From CAZHWR01 sp964536085 (GTDB lineage Bacteria > Bacillota > Clostridia > Oscillospirales > Ruminococcaceae): 9,484 nt of DNA. This document shows, one piece after another, positions 1-5,917 of this stretch (the stretch's first letter is position 1; each line of letters begins with the position of its first letter). The position numbers and the translations under genes were made by a program. The notes beneath the pieces are model-generated. The model ran no database searches and was not told the DNA's origin. It worked only from the letters and a program-made list of their open reading frames with translations. Location of the stretch: contig CAZHWR010000057.1 of NCBI GenBank assembly GCA_964536085.1, positions 1 to 9,484 of the forward strand. Direction: 5' to 3'.

Positions 1-1
1 A

Positions 2-82
2 ACCGAATTTTATCTTGTTTATCACTGCGGTCACAATTTTAAATCGCTGGATTTTTATAAAAATATAAAAAACAAGATGTAA
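2..82 (+). CDS. Possible 3' end of an upstream protein gene (partial, frame uncertain)
   Basis: Two plus-strand frames are open from the window edge. Frame 2 stays open to a TAA at 80-82 and ends in ...FYKNIKNKM. Frame 3 stays open to a TAA at 66-68 and ends in ...LNRWIFIKI, a hydrophobic tail. Either stop sits at or just inside the strong hairpin terminator at 69-108, which is where a gene's 3' end would be expected. About 20-26 residues are too few to recognise a family or choose the frame, and the stretch could be non-coding. Only the presence of the terminator argues that a transcript arrives here from the left. Confidence 0.3.
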   Translation, partial: TEFYLVYHCGHNFKSLDFYKNIKNKM

Positions 83-108
83 AGCATAATAGCTTTACAT
101 CTTGTTTT
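69..108 (+). terminator. Intrinsic terminator between the upstream gene and mutS2
   Basis: A perfect 17-bp inverted repeat (left arm 69-85, right arm 92-108) encloses the 6-base loop ATAATA. The outer part of the stem is AAAACAAG on the left and CTTGTTTT on the right, so a T-rich tract follows the stem on either strand and the element could work in both directions. It isolates mutS2 from whatever lies to the left. Confidence 0.8.
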
Positions 109-159
109 ACTGCAAAGACCCGTTATAGCGGATTATCTTTTAGATTATGCCTAATTTTT

Positions 160-166
160 AAAAGGA
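160..166 (+). promoter_or_regulatory. Ribosome binding site that decides the mutS2 start
   Basis: AAAAGGA at 160-166 overlaps the first in-frame ATG (166) and so cannot serve it. It lies 11 bases before the next in-frame ATG at 178, an acceptable spacing. The start at 178 is therefore preferred; it also gives the family-like N-terminus MNRLHKHYDTLE. Confidence 0.65.
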
Positions 167-177
167 TGATTATTAGC

Positions 178-2553
178 ATGAACAGATTACATAAACATTA
201 CGATACTTTGGAGCTCAACAAGGTGCTTTCAATGCTTGCGGAACTCACCTGCTGCGAGGACGCGGCTATTTACGCTAAAAACATCGAGCCGTCCGGAGAT
301 TACAGTGAGGTCTGCTTTGAAATGTCCAAGACCGACGCTGCGTTTACGCTGTCCACCCGTTTCGGTACGCCGGAATTTATCAAGATGGACAATCCGTCCG
401 GCGTTTTAAAGAGAGCTCAGGCGGGCGGAGCGCTCAGCTTGCGCGAGCTGATAAATGTATCGCGGATTCTTCGCCAGGCTCGCAGACTGAAATCGTGGTA
501 CGATAACTGTGAGGAAGCTACTCCGTTGTCGGATATGTTTTCACATCTTATATTGAATCGAGATCTTGAAGACAAAATTTCCTCGGCAATAATATCAGAG
601 GATGAAGTCGACGACAACGCAAGCTCAGAGCTTGCGGCGATACGCCGCAAAAAAAATAATTTGCAGATAAAGGTGCGTGAAAAGCTGGATTCGCTTGCGC
701 ATTCGCAGTCTATGCAAAAATATTTGCAGGATCAGATTATCACCATGCGTTCGGGACGGTTTGTGATTCCGGTAAAAGCTGAATACAAGGCGAACGTCAG
801 CGGAATGGTGCACGATACCTCTGCGAGCGGCTCGACGCTGTTTATCGAGCCTGCGGCTGTTGTTGAAGCCAACAACGAAATCCGCGTTTTGGAGGTTAAG
901 GAAAAGGCGGAAATCGAGCGGATAATCCTTGAGCTTTCGGCAGATTGTGCCGCTGCGTCGGACGATATTACAAATGATTTTGACACTGCGGTAATGCTTA
1001 ATGTCAGCTTTGCAAAAGCAAATCTCGCTGCTAAAATGAACGCATTTGCGCCAGTCATAGTTCAAAACGGCGAAATAAATCTTATAAAAGCGCGCCATCC
1101 GCTTATTGACGAAAAGCGAGTGGTACCGGTCGATGTTTCTCTCGGAAAGGATTTCGATACGCTGGTAGTTACAGGCCCGAACACAGGCGGAAAAACGGTT
1201 ACGCTGAAAATTATCGGACTTTTTACGCTCATGGCAATGTGCGGCCTTATGCTTCCTGCCGCTGCGGGAAGCACGGTTTCGGTGTTTGACAAAGTGCTTG
1301 TCGATATAGGCGACGAGCAGAGTATCGAAAATAATCTATCCACTTTTTCATCGCATATCACTAATATCGTATCTATTATGAACAGCGCGGATGATAGCTC
1401 GCTTGTGTTGGTGGATGAACTGGGTTCCGGCACCGATCCTGTCGAGGGAGCGGCGCTGGCGATATCAATTCTCGAATATTTCAAATTAAACGGCGCTAAA
1501 ACCGCCGCGACGACGCATTATGCCGAGCTGAAGGCGTACGCGCTTGAAACCGAAAGGGTGGAAAACGCTTCATGCGAATTTGACCTTCAGTCGCTACGCC
1601 CGACATATCGGCTGATAATCGGCGCGCCGGGGCGCTCAAATGCGTTTGCTATTTCCAGAAAGCTCGGAATGAACGAATATGTGCTTAAAAATGCAGAGGC
1701 ACTTGTGTCTGACGAGGACAAAAAACTGGAAAATGTGCTTGAAAAGCTGGAAAACACGCGCAAAGAACTGGAAACAGCACAGAAAGAGGCGGATAACTTA
1801 AAGCAGGGGCTTTCACGCGGTAAACGCGAGCTTGAAAGCAAGCTTTCACAAATAGAAAAGCAAAAGTCCGTTGAGTTGGATAAAGCCAGAGAAAGAGCGA
1901 AACAGATAATCGATTCCGCGCGTTTAAAATCGGACGCGCTGCTCGCAGAGCTGGAAGAGCTTCGGCGTGAAAAAGACAGGGAAGAGTTCAGAAATCTTGT
2001 ATCGGGAGCAAAATCGAAAACAAAAAACACGTTCAATAAGCTTTATACAAACGCGAATCCCGTGGATGAGCGCAAAAACACCGGGTACAAGCTCCCGCGC
2101 AAATTAAAAGCAGGCGACACAGTTTTGATTTATGATATTGATAAAAAAGGAACGGTAATTTCTCCGCCGGACAAATCGGGAAACGTTTATGTTCAGGCGG
2201 GTATAATAAAATCGCGTGTTCCGCTGGATAATCTGCGCCTTATAGAGGAAAACAAGGTAAAGCTTTCAGGTAAAACGGTAAAAACCGTTAAAAGCAAGGC
2301 AGAAAGGATTGTCACTACCGAGGTGGATCTGCGCGGACAAACGGTAGAGGAAGCTATAATGAATCTTGACATGTTTATTGATAACGCGGTTTTAAGCAAT
2401 GTCGGAGTGATAAATATTATCCATGGAAAGGGTACGGGAGTCTTGAGAAAAGCGGTTTCGCAGCATTTAAAGTCTCATAGAAATATTAAGTCCTTTAGAC
2501 TGGGCGTTTACGGAGAAGGCGAGGACGGAGTTACCATAGCCGAACTGAAATAA
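178..2553 (+). CDS. mutS2: Endonuclease MutS2 / ribosome-collision rescue ATPase (Smr-domain MutS paralogue)
   Basis: This is an ATPase of the MutS2 family, 791 residues from the ATG at 178, close to the usual length of about 785. It lacks the N-terminal mismatch-recognition domain of MutS1. Residue positions below count from that ATG. It has the MutS core and clamp in the first ~320 residues, Walker A GPNTGGKT at 333-340, an ABC signature region STFSSH at 388-393, Walker B LVLVDE ending near 414, and the H-loop histidine at 447. A long charged coiled coil runs about 512-604, followed by a KOW-like beta domain about 642-690. A C-terminal Smr domain from about 715 carries VDLRG and HGKGTG. Family members bind branched DNA and restrain recombination; in Bacillus MutS2 also binds collided ribosomes and promotes splitting. 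All key motifs are intact. An upstream terminator isolates the gene; I see no convincing promoter in 109-160. Confidence 0.97.
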   Translation: MNRLHKHYDTLELNKVLSMLAELTCCEDAAIYAKNIEPSGDYSEVCFEMSKTDAAFTLSTRFGTPEFIKMDNPSGVLKRAQAGGALSLRELINVSRILRQARRLKSWYDNCEEATPLSDMFSHLILNRDLEDKISSAIISEDEVDDNASSELAAIRRKKNNLQIKVREKLDSLAHSQSMQKYLQDQIITMRSGRFVIPVKAEYKANVSGMVHDTSASGSTLFIEPAAVVEANNEIRVLEVKEKAEIERIILELSADCAAASDDITNDFDTAVMLNVSFAKANLAAKMNAFAPVIVQNGEINLIKARHPLIDEKRVVPVDVSLGKDFDTLVVTGPNTGGKTVTLKIIGLFTLMAMCGLMLPAAAGSTVSVFDKVLVDIGDEQSIENNLSTFSSHITNIVSIMNSADDSSLVLVDELGSGTDPVEGAALAISILEYFKLNGAKTAATTHYAELKAYALETERVENASCEFDLQSLRPTYRLIIGAPGRSNAFAISRKLGMNEYVLKNAEALVSDEDKKLENVLEKLENTRKELETAQKEADNLKQGLSRGKRELESKLSQIEKQKSVELDKARERAKQIIDSARLKSDALLAELEELRREKDREEFRNLVSGAKSKTKNTFNKLYTNANPVDERKNTGYKLPRKLKAGDTVLIYDIDKKGTVISPPDKSGNVYVQAGIIKSRVPLDNLRLIEENKVKLSGKTVKTVKSKAERIVTTEVDLRGQTVEEAIMNLDMFIDNAVLSNVGVINIIHGKGTGVLRKAVSQHLKSHRNIKSFRLGVYGEGEDGVTIAELK

Positions 2554-2564
2554 CGGTTATTTCA
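2546..2564. repeat. 19-base palindrome over both convergent stop codons
   Basis: TGAAATAAC (2546-2554) and GTTATTTCA (2556-2564) are perfect inverted repeats around one central base. They cover the mutS2 TAA (2551-2553) and the yunB TAA (2557-2559). There is no GC-rich stem and no T-tract, so it is not a standard terminator, and it may simply reflect two similar gene ends meeting. Confidence 0.5.
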
Positions 2565-3249
2565 CGTCGTTGTCGTATGCGTCCAAAGAGTTTATCAACT
2601 CTTTATCCTGTGTTATTATTTGGGTATAATATTCCGGAATATTGCCCACTATAACCGTCTGAGCAGCTATAAAATCTCCGGGTACTGATGTAGCAACGCT
2701 TTTTCCCGCTATGATCGAAACAAATTCTATTTGTGTGGAAATAGTTATAGTGTGGGTCGTTTGATTTATTCCGGCGGATGTAAATTCGCTCGCGATGCTG
2801 CTGCTGACGTATCCGTCGAGCAAAAACCGAATCGAAACTGACGGTCCGATGCCGGACAGTATTCCGGGTCCGAAAAGTGAGCTTATGTATATTTTTTCCG
2901 TCATGTCTTCTATGGATTTCATGTCGGTTATTATATTTGCCGTAACCGCTGATTGCAGACGCGCTATATTTACGGTGTTCGCTTCTATAGATGTTATGTT
3001 GTTTGCGTCGTTTCTTTGAATCGAAGCAAGATCGGAATAAACGTAGCCGCATTGGTCTATGGCATTTGTTACAGCGCCGTTGATTATCTCTGCCGCTATT
3101 TGTTTTGCGCGGTATGCGGCTATTGAGCGCAGCGGCGAACCTATAAGAGCGTCAAACGCATATAACAGTACTACCGCGGCTGTAAGCAGAGTGATCAGTT
3201 TTACAAATAAAGTAATGTGTTTTTTGCTGCGCTTTTTTCGTCGGGTCAT
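2557..3249 (-). CDS. yunB: Sporulation protein YunB
   Basis: A 230-residue membrane-anchored protein. It has a lysine/arginine-rich N-terminus (MTRRKKRSKK), one hydrophobic segment at about residues 13-35, and a largely extracytoplasmic remainder. Features that recall the YunB family are the GPGILSGIGPSVSIRF stretch at about 127-142, AGINQT at 159-164, and VIVGNIPEYY at 199-208 near the C-terminus. In Bacillus yunB is transcribed in the mother cell under sigma-E and its loss impairs sporulation; the biochemical role is unknown. The ATG is preceded by GGAGG (3258-3262) with 8 bases spacing, supporting this start. The gene is monocistronic and converges with mutS2, with three bases between the stop codons and no terminator between them. 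Its presence is the main evidence that the organism forms endospores. Confidence 0.9.
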   Translation of the reverse strand: MTRRKKRSKKHITLFVKLITLLTAAVVLLYAFDALIGSPLRSIAAYRAKQIAAEIINGAVTNAIDQCGYVYSDLASIQRNDANNITSIEANTVNIARLQSAVTANIITDMKSIEDMTEKIYISSLFGPGILSGIGPSVSIRFLLDGYVSSSIASEFTSAGINQTTHTITISTQIEFVSIIAGKSVATSVPGDFIAAQTVIVGNIPEYYTQIITQDKELINSLDAYDNDVK

Positions 3250-3272
3250 TTAAAACGCCTCCAAAACAGCTT

Positions 3273-3301
3273 ATTGTATATTTTATTCAGTTTTCTGTAA
3301 A
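3273..3301 (-). promoter_or_regulatory. Predicted promoter of yunB
   Basis: On the minus strand TTTACA (3296-3301) and TACAAT (3273-3278) are separated by 17 bases, five of six matches to each sigma-A hexamer. The -10 region extended to TATACAAT also resembles the sigma-E -10 element (CATACAAT-like), but I find no good sigma-E -35 at the proper distance. It lies just upstream of the yunB ribosome binding site. Confidence 0.5.
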
Positions 3302-3361
3302 AAGGTTACCTGCTCATGATATAAATATGATATTAGTTTCCTGATGATAATCATAAAGCTT

Positions 3362-3398
3362 TAAATAAAAAAATCGAGGAACGTATAACGCCCCTCGA
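3362..3398 (-). terminator. Intrinsic terminator of the RHH gene
   Basis: On the minus strand an 11-bp stem with two G-U pairs (3398-3388 with 3384-3374) closes a TAT triloop. It is followed at once by seven T residues and a further T-rich stretch down to 3362. It lies about 45 bases beyond the stop codon of the small RHH gene. Confidence 0.8.
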
Positions 3399-3444
3399 AG
3401 ATTCATGGATATCACGCTACTGCAATAAAACAATAAAGTTGGGA

Positions 3445-3624
3445 TTAATCGTCGGCTTCAATGTTGATTTTTCCGTATTCCTTTTCGTACTCTAAAACAC
3501 GTTTTTTTAGATACTGTTCAATTTCCTTGTTGGCGCTGCGTCCTTCAGACGCTGCAATATACCTGAATTTTTTGAATAGCAAACGATCGACTCTCAAAGT
3601 GTAACGCAAAAGCTTATCTTCCAT
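3445..3624 (-). CDS. Small Arc/CopG-type ribbon-helix-helix DNA-binding protein
   Basis: A 59-residue reading frame beginning MEDKLLRYTLRVDRLLF and ending NIEADD. The pattern is that of an Arc/MetJ-type ribbon-helix-helix protein: a short beta strand (RYTLRVD, about 7-13), helix A (LLFKKFRYIAASEG), the turn GRSANKEIEQYL (about 28-39) and a second, charged helix to about residue 48. Such proteins bind DNA as dimers and often regulate their own gene or act as antitoxins. An AAAGG-containing site (GAAAGGTG, ending 7 bases before the ATG) supports the start. It has its own terminator (3362-3398) and a promoter region flanked by an 11-bp inverted repeat. No toxin-like partner gene is adjacent. The target is unknown; autoregulation is inferred from the inverted repeat. 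Confidence 0.8.
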   Translation of the reverse strand: MEDKLLRYTLRVDRLLFKKFRYIAASEGRSANKEIEQYLKKRVLEYEKEYGKINIEADD

Positions 3625-3652
3625 AATAACACCTTTCTTTAGTCTTAGTAGA

Positions 3653-3714
3653 ATTATTATGATATAATTATAACGAAATTATGACGTCAAAAACAATAAT
3701 AGCATCATAATAAT
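3653..3714. repeat. 11-bp inverted repeat flanking the RHH promoter (candidate operator pair)
   Basis: ATTATTATGAT (3653-3663) and ATCATAATAAT (3704-3714) are exact inverted copies. Their centres are 51 bases apart, close to five helical turns, and they bracket the predicted promoter. This suits two operator half-sites or sites for a looping autorepressor, but A+T-rich sequence produces such repeats by chance more easily than mixed sequence does. Confidence 0.45.
3661..3696 (-). promoter_or_regulatory. Predicted promoter of the RHH gene
   Basis: Two overlapping minus-strand readings are possible. One is TTGTTT (3691-3696) with a perfect TATAAT (3667-3672) at 18 bases. The other is TTGACG (3685-3690) with TATATC (3661-3666) at 18 bases. 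Either places the start of transcription 20-40 bases before the RHH start codon. The region is very A+T rich, so the exact hexamers are uncertain. Confidence 0.45.
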
Positions 3715-3738
3715 GCAAAAATGACGAACAATTTTTGC
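3715..3738. repeat. 8-bp inverted repeat beside the RHH control region
   Basis: GCAAAAAT (3715-3722) and ATTTTTGC (3731-3738) are exact inverted copies separated by 8 bases. The repeat directly abuts the outer arm of the 11-bp repeat. No T-tract follows on either strand, so it is not a clear terminator. Its role is unknown. Confidence 0.35.
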
Positions 3739-3770
3739 TTTTGCATTAGATGTATGTATTTATCGCTTAA

Positions 3771-4004
3771 GATTTTAAAAAGTCAAAGCCCAAGGAAACG
3801 CTGGTTACGTACAAGGTGAAAAAAACTGTTAATTTGCGCCAAACGCCGTTTAAGTTGAGCGGCAATAAAGCGGGCAAGCTGAAAAAGGGCGCGTCGGTAA
3901 AGGTCGTCAAAGGCGGCAGAGTGGAGTATGACGGAATAACATTTTACAAGGTAAAGCTAAACGGCTGCTGTTACTGGGTGAATAAAAACTATTTGACAAA
4001 GTGA
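3771..4004 (+). pseudogene. Truncated SH3b (bacterial SH3-like) domain remnant
   Basis: The open stretch after the TAA at 3768 encodes a short lysine-rich linker (SKPKETLVTYKV) followed by one SH3b-like module. The module shows VNLRQTP, then GKLKKGASVKVV, then FYKVKLNG and a closing YWVNKNYL. SH3b modules bind cell-wall peptides and usually sit at one end of a larger secreted hydrolase or amidase. Here there is no catalytic domain and no signal peptide. The only early start candidate, GTG at 3816, lies inside the linker and has no ribosome binding site in position. The gene-end terminator at 4019-4057 follows directly. The simplest reading is the 3' remnant of a plus-strand gene whose 5' part was lost where the RHH control region now lies. 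A functional 62-residue protein from GTG 3816 is possible but less likely. Confidence 0.55.
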
Positions 4005-4468
4005 ATATACAAAACAGCCCCGCCGGGCAGGGCAATCCCTACCCGGCGGGTTTTTTGTTTGTGGGGGGTATCGGTCAGTAATATGAAGCTCGTTTTTTAA
4101 GGCTGTTTGAAGCACGGAAGAAAAGTTTATACCTTCGCGTTCAGACATTGTGTTCAGCCATGCCGGAATGGTAAGTGTTTTTTTAACAGCTTTATTATCG
4201 TAGTATTTTCTATATTCTATTGTATCGCACGAAATTAAATTAACAAACTCATCTGCATTCGTTTTAATCTTCTGAATTTCGGACGGCGCAGGAATTTTAG
4301 CTTGCTGCTCCTCCAAATCATAAAGAGTAAGGCATAGAACATCTTCTGCCATTTCAAAGGCTTCCTGCAACGTTTCACCTTGCGTGTAGCAGCTTTCAAG
4401 GTAGGAAAATTAACAGTATAAAAGTTGCCGTCTTTGGTGAATATAGCCGGATAAATATATTTTGCCAT
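3957..4468 (-). pseudogene. Frameshifted orphan HicB-like antitoxin gene with C-terminal RHH domain
   Basis: Two overlapping minus-strand frames together make one HicB-family protein. The N-terminal frame starts at ATG 4468 after AAAAGGAG (4477-4484, 8 bases spacing). It gives MAKYIYPAIFTKDGNFYTVNFPT, the usual HicB opening beta strands. Homology then moves to the next frame at about 4395-4399: after the ACC codon a single base appears missing. The second frame continues with SCYTQGETLQEAFEMAEDV, LCLTLYDLEE and a C-terminal ribbon-helix-helix region (AVKKTLTIPAWLN then INFSSVLQTALKNEL). Family-like sequence ends at ITDR near 4071. The frame has no stop there; it runs on through the terminator palindrome to TAG at 3957-3959, giving a meaningless tail. 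HicB proteins neutralise HicA mRNA-interferase toxins and repress their own operon, but no hicA lies in the 215 bases upstream. It is probably a decayed orphan antitoxin; a sequencing error at the A/G run cannot be excluded. Confidence 0.75.
4019..4057 (+). terminator. Strong GC-rich terminator / palindromic element
   Basis: CCCGCCGGG (4019-4027) pairs with CCCGGCGGG (4042-4050). Inside, AGGG pairs with CCCT around a CAAT loop after one C/A mismatch. Six T residues then G and TTT follow on the plus strand. It terminates the SH3b remnant 14 bases after its stop codon. The GC-rich palindrome contrasts sharply with its A+T-rich surroundings and could belong to a dispersed repeat family. Confidence 0.85.
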
Positions 4469-4492
4469 TGGGAAAACTCCTTTTCTTAATTT

Positions 4493-4522
4493 ATATTATG
4501 AGGGATATAGAGGCTTATTCAA
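4493..4522 (-). promoter_or_regulatory. Candidate promoter of the HicB-like gene with overlapping dyad
   Basis: TTGAAT (4517-4522) and TAATAT (4493-4498) on the minus strand are 18 bases apart, a moderate sigma-A match. The -35 hexamer overlaps the inverted repeat GGCTT-ATTC-AAGCC (4512-4525), which could be an operator for a HicB-type autorepressor. This is inference from position only. Confidence 0.35.
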
Positions 4523-4560
4523 GCCCCGCGTCCCTTTTGATACTTTTGTTTTTAAGTGCG

Positions 4561-4587
4561 AATATTTTAAAGTTACTTTAAAATATT
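4561..4587. repeat. 27-base perfect A+T-rich palindrome
   Basis: AATATTTTAAAGT (4561-4573) and ACTTTAAAATATT (4575-4587) are exact inverted copies around a single central T. It stands alone between the tmRNA terminator and the HicB-like gene and has no T-tract on either side. A dimeric regulator's binding site is plausible, but no regulator can be named. Confidence 0.55.
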
Positions 4588-4648
4588 GTATTATGGTTGA
4601 GAGGTAAAAAAGCGCGAAAATCCCGCAGTTACGGAAAAATCCCCTAAT

Positions 4649-4684
4649 AAAAGGAAAAGGGCATCTGAAAACAGATGTCCTTTT
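4649..4684 (-). terminator. Intrinsic terminator of tmRNA
   Basis: Arms 4655-4667 and 4672-4684 form a 13-pair hairpin with a 4-base loop. On the minus strand it reads AAAAGGACATCTG, loop TTTT, CAGATGCCCTTTT, with one A/C mismatch, followed by CCTTTT. It starts one base past the CCA end of the tmRNA. Confidence 0.8.
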
Positions 4685-5034
4685 TGGTGGAGGCGAGGGG
4701 AGTCGAACCCCTGTCCGAAAACCAATTCCCAAAGCTTTCTCCGAGCGCAGTCTGCCTATTGAAAATTCCCTTGCAAAAAGCCCGGCAAACGGGTACTTAA
4801 TGCTCAGTAGCTTTTAATTCATTCATCGCCTAAAAGCGTCAGCGTGAACGTTCACCACTGTAATGACGCCCTCCTCGGCTCGTGGTCCTTCCGATTTGGA
4901 CGGATGGCACTTAGGCCGCCAGTGCTACTTTATTATTGTTAGCATTTAAAATTTAATTGCGACTATTAAAGAGCTTTCGCCCGCTCTGCTCGCTTGCTGA
5001 GGTTCATAATCCCCGTCGAAACCTTTACGCCCCC
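4685..5034 (-). ncRNA. ssrA: tmRNA (transfer-messenger RNA, SsrA)
   Basis: A 350-nt tmRNA. The 5' end reads GGGGGCGTAAAGGTTTCGAC (from 5034 down) and the 3' end reads ...GGGGTTCGACTCCCCTCGCC followed by TCCACCA at 4691-4685. The first seven bases pair with the seven before the terminal ACCA and include a G-U wobble at the third pair, the identity feature for alanyl-tRNA synthetase. The T-arm with TTCGA loop is complete and CCA is encoded. With SmpB, charged tmRNA enters stalled ribosomes, supplies alanine and a short reading frame, and tags the product for proteolysis. The encoded tag (4911-4943) is ANNNKVALAA. A terminator follows directly. smpB lies two genes upstream on the same strand. 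Confidence 0.97.
4911..4943 (-). other. tmRNA tag-peptide reading frame
   Basis: Read on the minus strand from the resume codon GCT (4943-4941), the frame is GCT AAC AAT AAT AAA GTA GCA CTG GCG GCC TAA. The encoded part is ANNNKVALAA, so the full tag with the tmRNA-borne alanine is AANNNKVALAA. The C-terminal ALAA is the degron recognised by ClpXP-type proteases. The resume codon is inferred from the tag pattern rather than proven. Confidence 0.85.
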
Positions 5035-5038
5035 GTAT

Positions 5039-5067
5039 AATAAATTAAACTTTGTTACATTTGTCAT
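5039..5067 (-). promoter_or_regulatory. Candidate promoter of tmRNA
   Basis: ATGACA (5062-5067) and TTTATT (5039-5044) on the minus strand are 17 bases apart and end four bases before the mature 5' end at 5034. The -35 matches five of six, the -10 four of six; a TATTAT two bases on is an alternative -10. Expression by readthrough from the hydrolase gene plus processing is also possible. Confidence 0.45.
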
Positions 5068-5077
5068 ACAGAATGGA

Positions 5078-5896
5078 CTATAAATTTTTTATCCATCTGC
5101 CCGACATATCTATCCAGTTCTGACAATCCGGCATAACATCGCCGGTTATCTCGTTTGCAAGGCTTAAGCCGTGCCCGCCGCGCTGATAGATATGAAGCTC
5201 AAACGGTATTCCCGCGCTTTGAAGCGCCGAAGTATACAGAAGGGAATTTTTAACCGAAACAAGCCCGTCTTCAAATGTATGCCACAAAAAGCTCGGCGGT
5301 GTATTTGCGTTTACGGCATTTTCAAGCGACAGCTTTTGCATGAGTTTCGGATCGCCGAAACGGCTGCCGAGAAGACTTTTAAAGCTGTCGATATGGGCAA
5401 ATTTGCTTGACGAAATAACAGGGTAGGACAGCACCGCGGCGTTTGGCTTAAGCATGTCGCTCTTAGTGCCGAGCGCATCGGAAATAAAAGATTCGTTCCA
5501 AAAACAGCTGACGCTCGCGGCGAGATGACCTCCTGCGGAAAATCCGACAACTGCGATTTTATTGGGATCTATACCAAATTCATCCGCGTTTTCGCGAACA
5601 CAGCCGATTGAATACGCAGCTTCGAAAAGCGACGTAGGAAATACTGACGGAGCGACGCTGTAGTCGAGAATAAAAGCCGAAAAGCCCATGGAAAGATATT
5701 TCATTGCTATTGGTTCGGCTTCCCGTTCGGAAACAAATGAATATCCTCCGCCCGGAAAGATAATCACGGCGGGGCGATTGTTGCTGTTCGGCAAAAACTC
5801 GCCGGAAAAGGGAACAAAAGCAAACAGCTTTGGAGTGTGACCGCATGAATCGTATTCATTTGCCTTTATATTGATTTCAATTTCCTTGTAAAGCAT
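5078..5896 (-). CDS. Alpha/beta hydrolase, acetyl-esterase/lipase-like
   Basis: A 272-residue cytoplasmic alpha/beta-hydrolase with no signal peptide. The catalytic elements are in the right order: an oxyanion-hole motif PGGGYS at about 48-53, the nucleophile elbow GFSAGG with Ser120, a probable acid Asp210 (HTFEDGLV), and His242 (RGGHGLSL). The layout matches the bacterial esterase group that includes acetyl-xylan/acetyl esterases (COG0657-like). The likely reaction is hydrolysis of small carboxylic esters, perhaps acetyl groups on sugars; the substrate cannot be read from sequence. The start at 5896 follows GGGAAGG (5903-5909) with 6 bases spacing. It begins 21 bases after smpB and probably shares its transcript. 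It has no obvious link to trans-translation, though a carboxylesterase gene also lies near smpB-ssrA in Bacillus (yvaK). No terminator is visible after it. Confidence 0.88.
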   Translation of the reverse strand: MLYKEIEINIKANEYDSCGHTPKLFAFVPFSGEFLPNSNNRPAVIIFPGGGYSFVSEREAEPIAMKYLSMGFSAFILDYSVAPSVFPTSLFEAAYSIGCVRENADEFGIDPNKIAVVGFSAGGHLAASVSCFWNESFISDALGTKSDMLKPNAAVLSYPVISSSKFAHIDSFKSLLGSRFGDPKLMQKLSLENAVNANTPPSFLWHTFEDGLVSVKNSLLYTSALQSAGIPFELHIYQRGGHGLSLANEITGDVMPDCQNWIDMSGRWIKNL

Positions 5897-5917
5897 TTTT
5901 AACCTTCCCGTTATCAG

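Noticed and set aside
625..1484. Several long minus-strand open frames inside mutS2
   Set aside because: They are shadows of the strongly coding plus strand, with low-complexity Ser/Ala-rich products and no start signals.
3445..4468. A toxin-antitoxin operon formed by the RHH gene and the HicB-like gene
   Set aside because: They have separate promoters, each is separated by terminators, and no toxin-like gene (HicA, RelE, MazF type) is present nearby.
4496..4732. A 78-codon minus-strand frame over the tmRNA 3' end and terminator
   Set aside because: It is the tmRNA acceptor and T-arm read as protein; no ribosome binding site or family resemblance.
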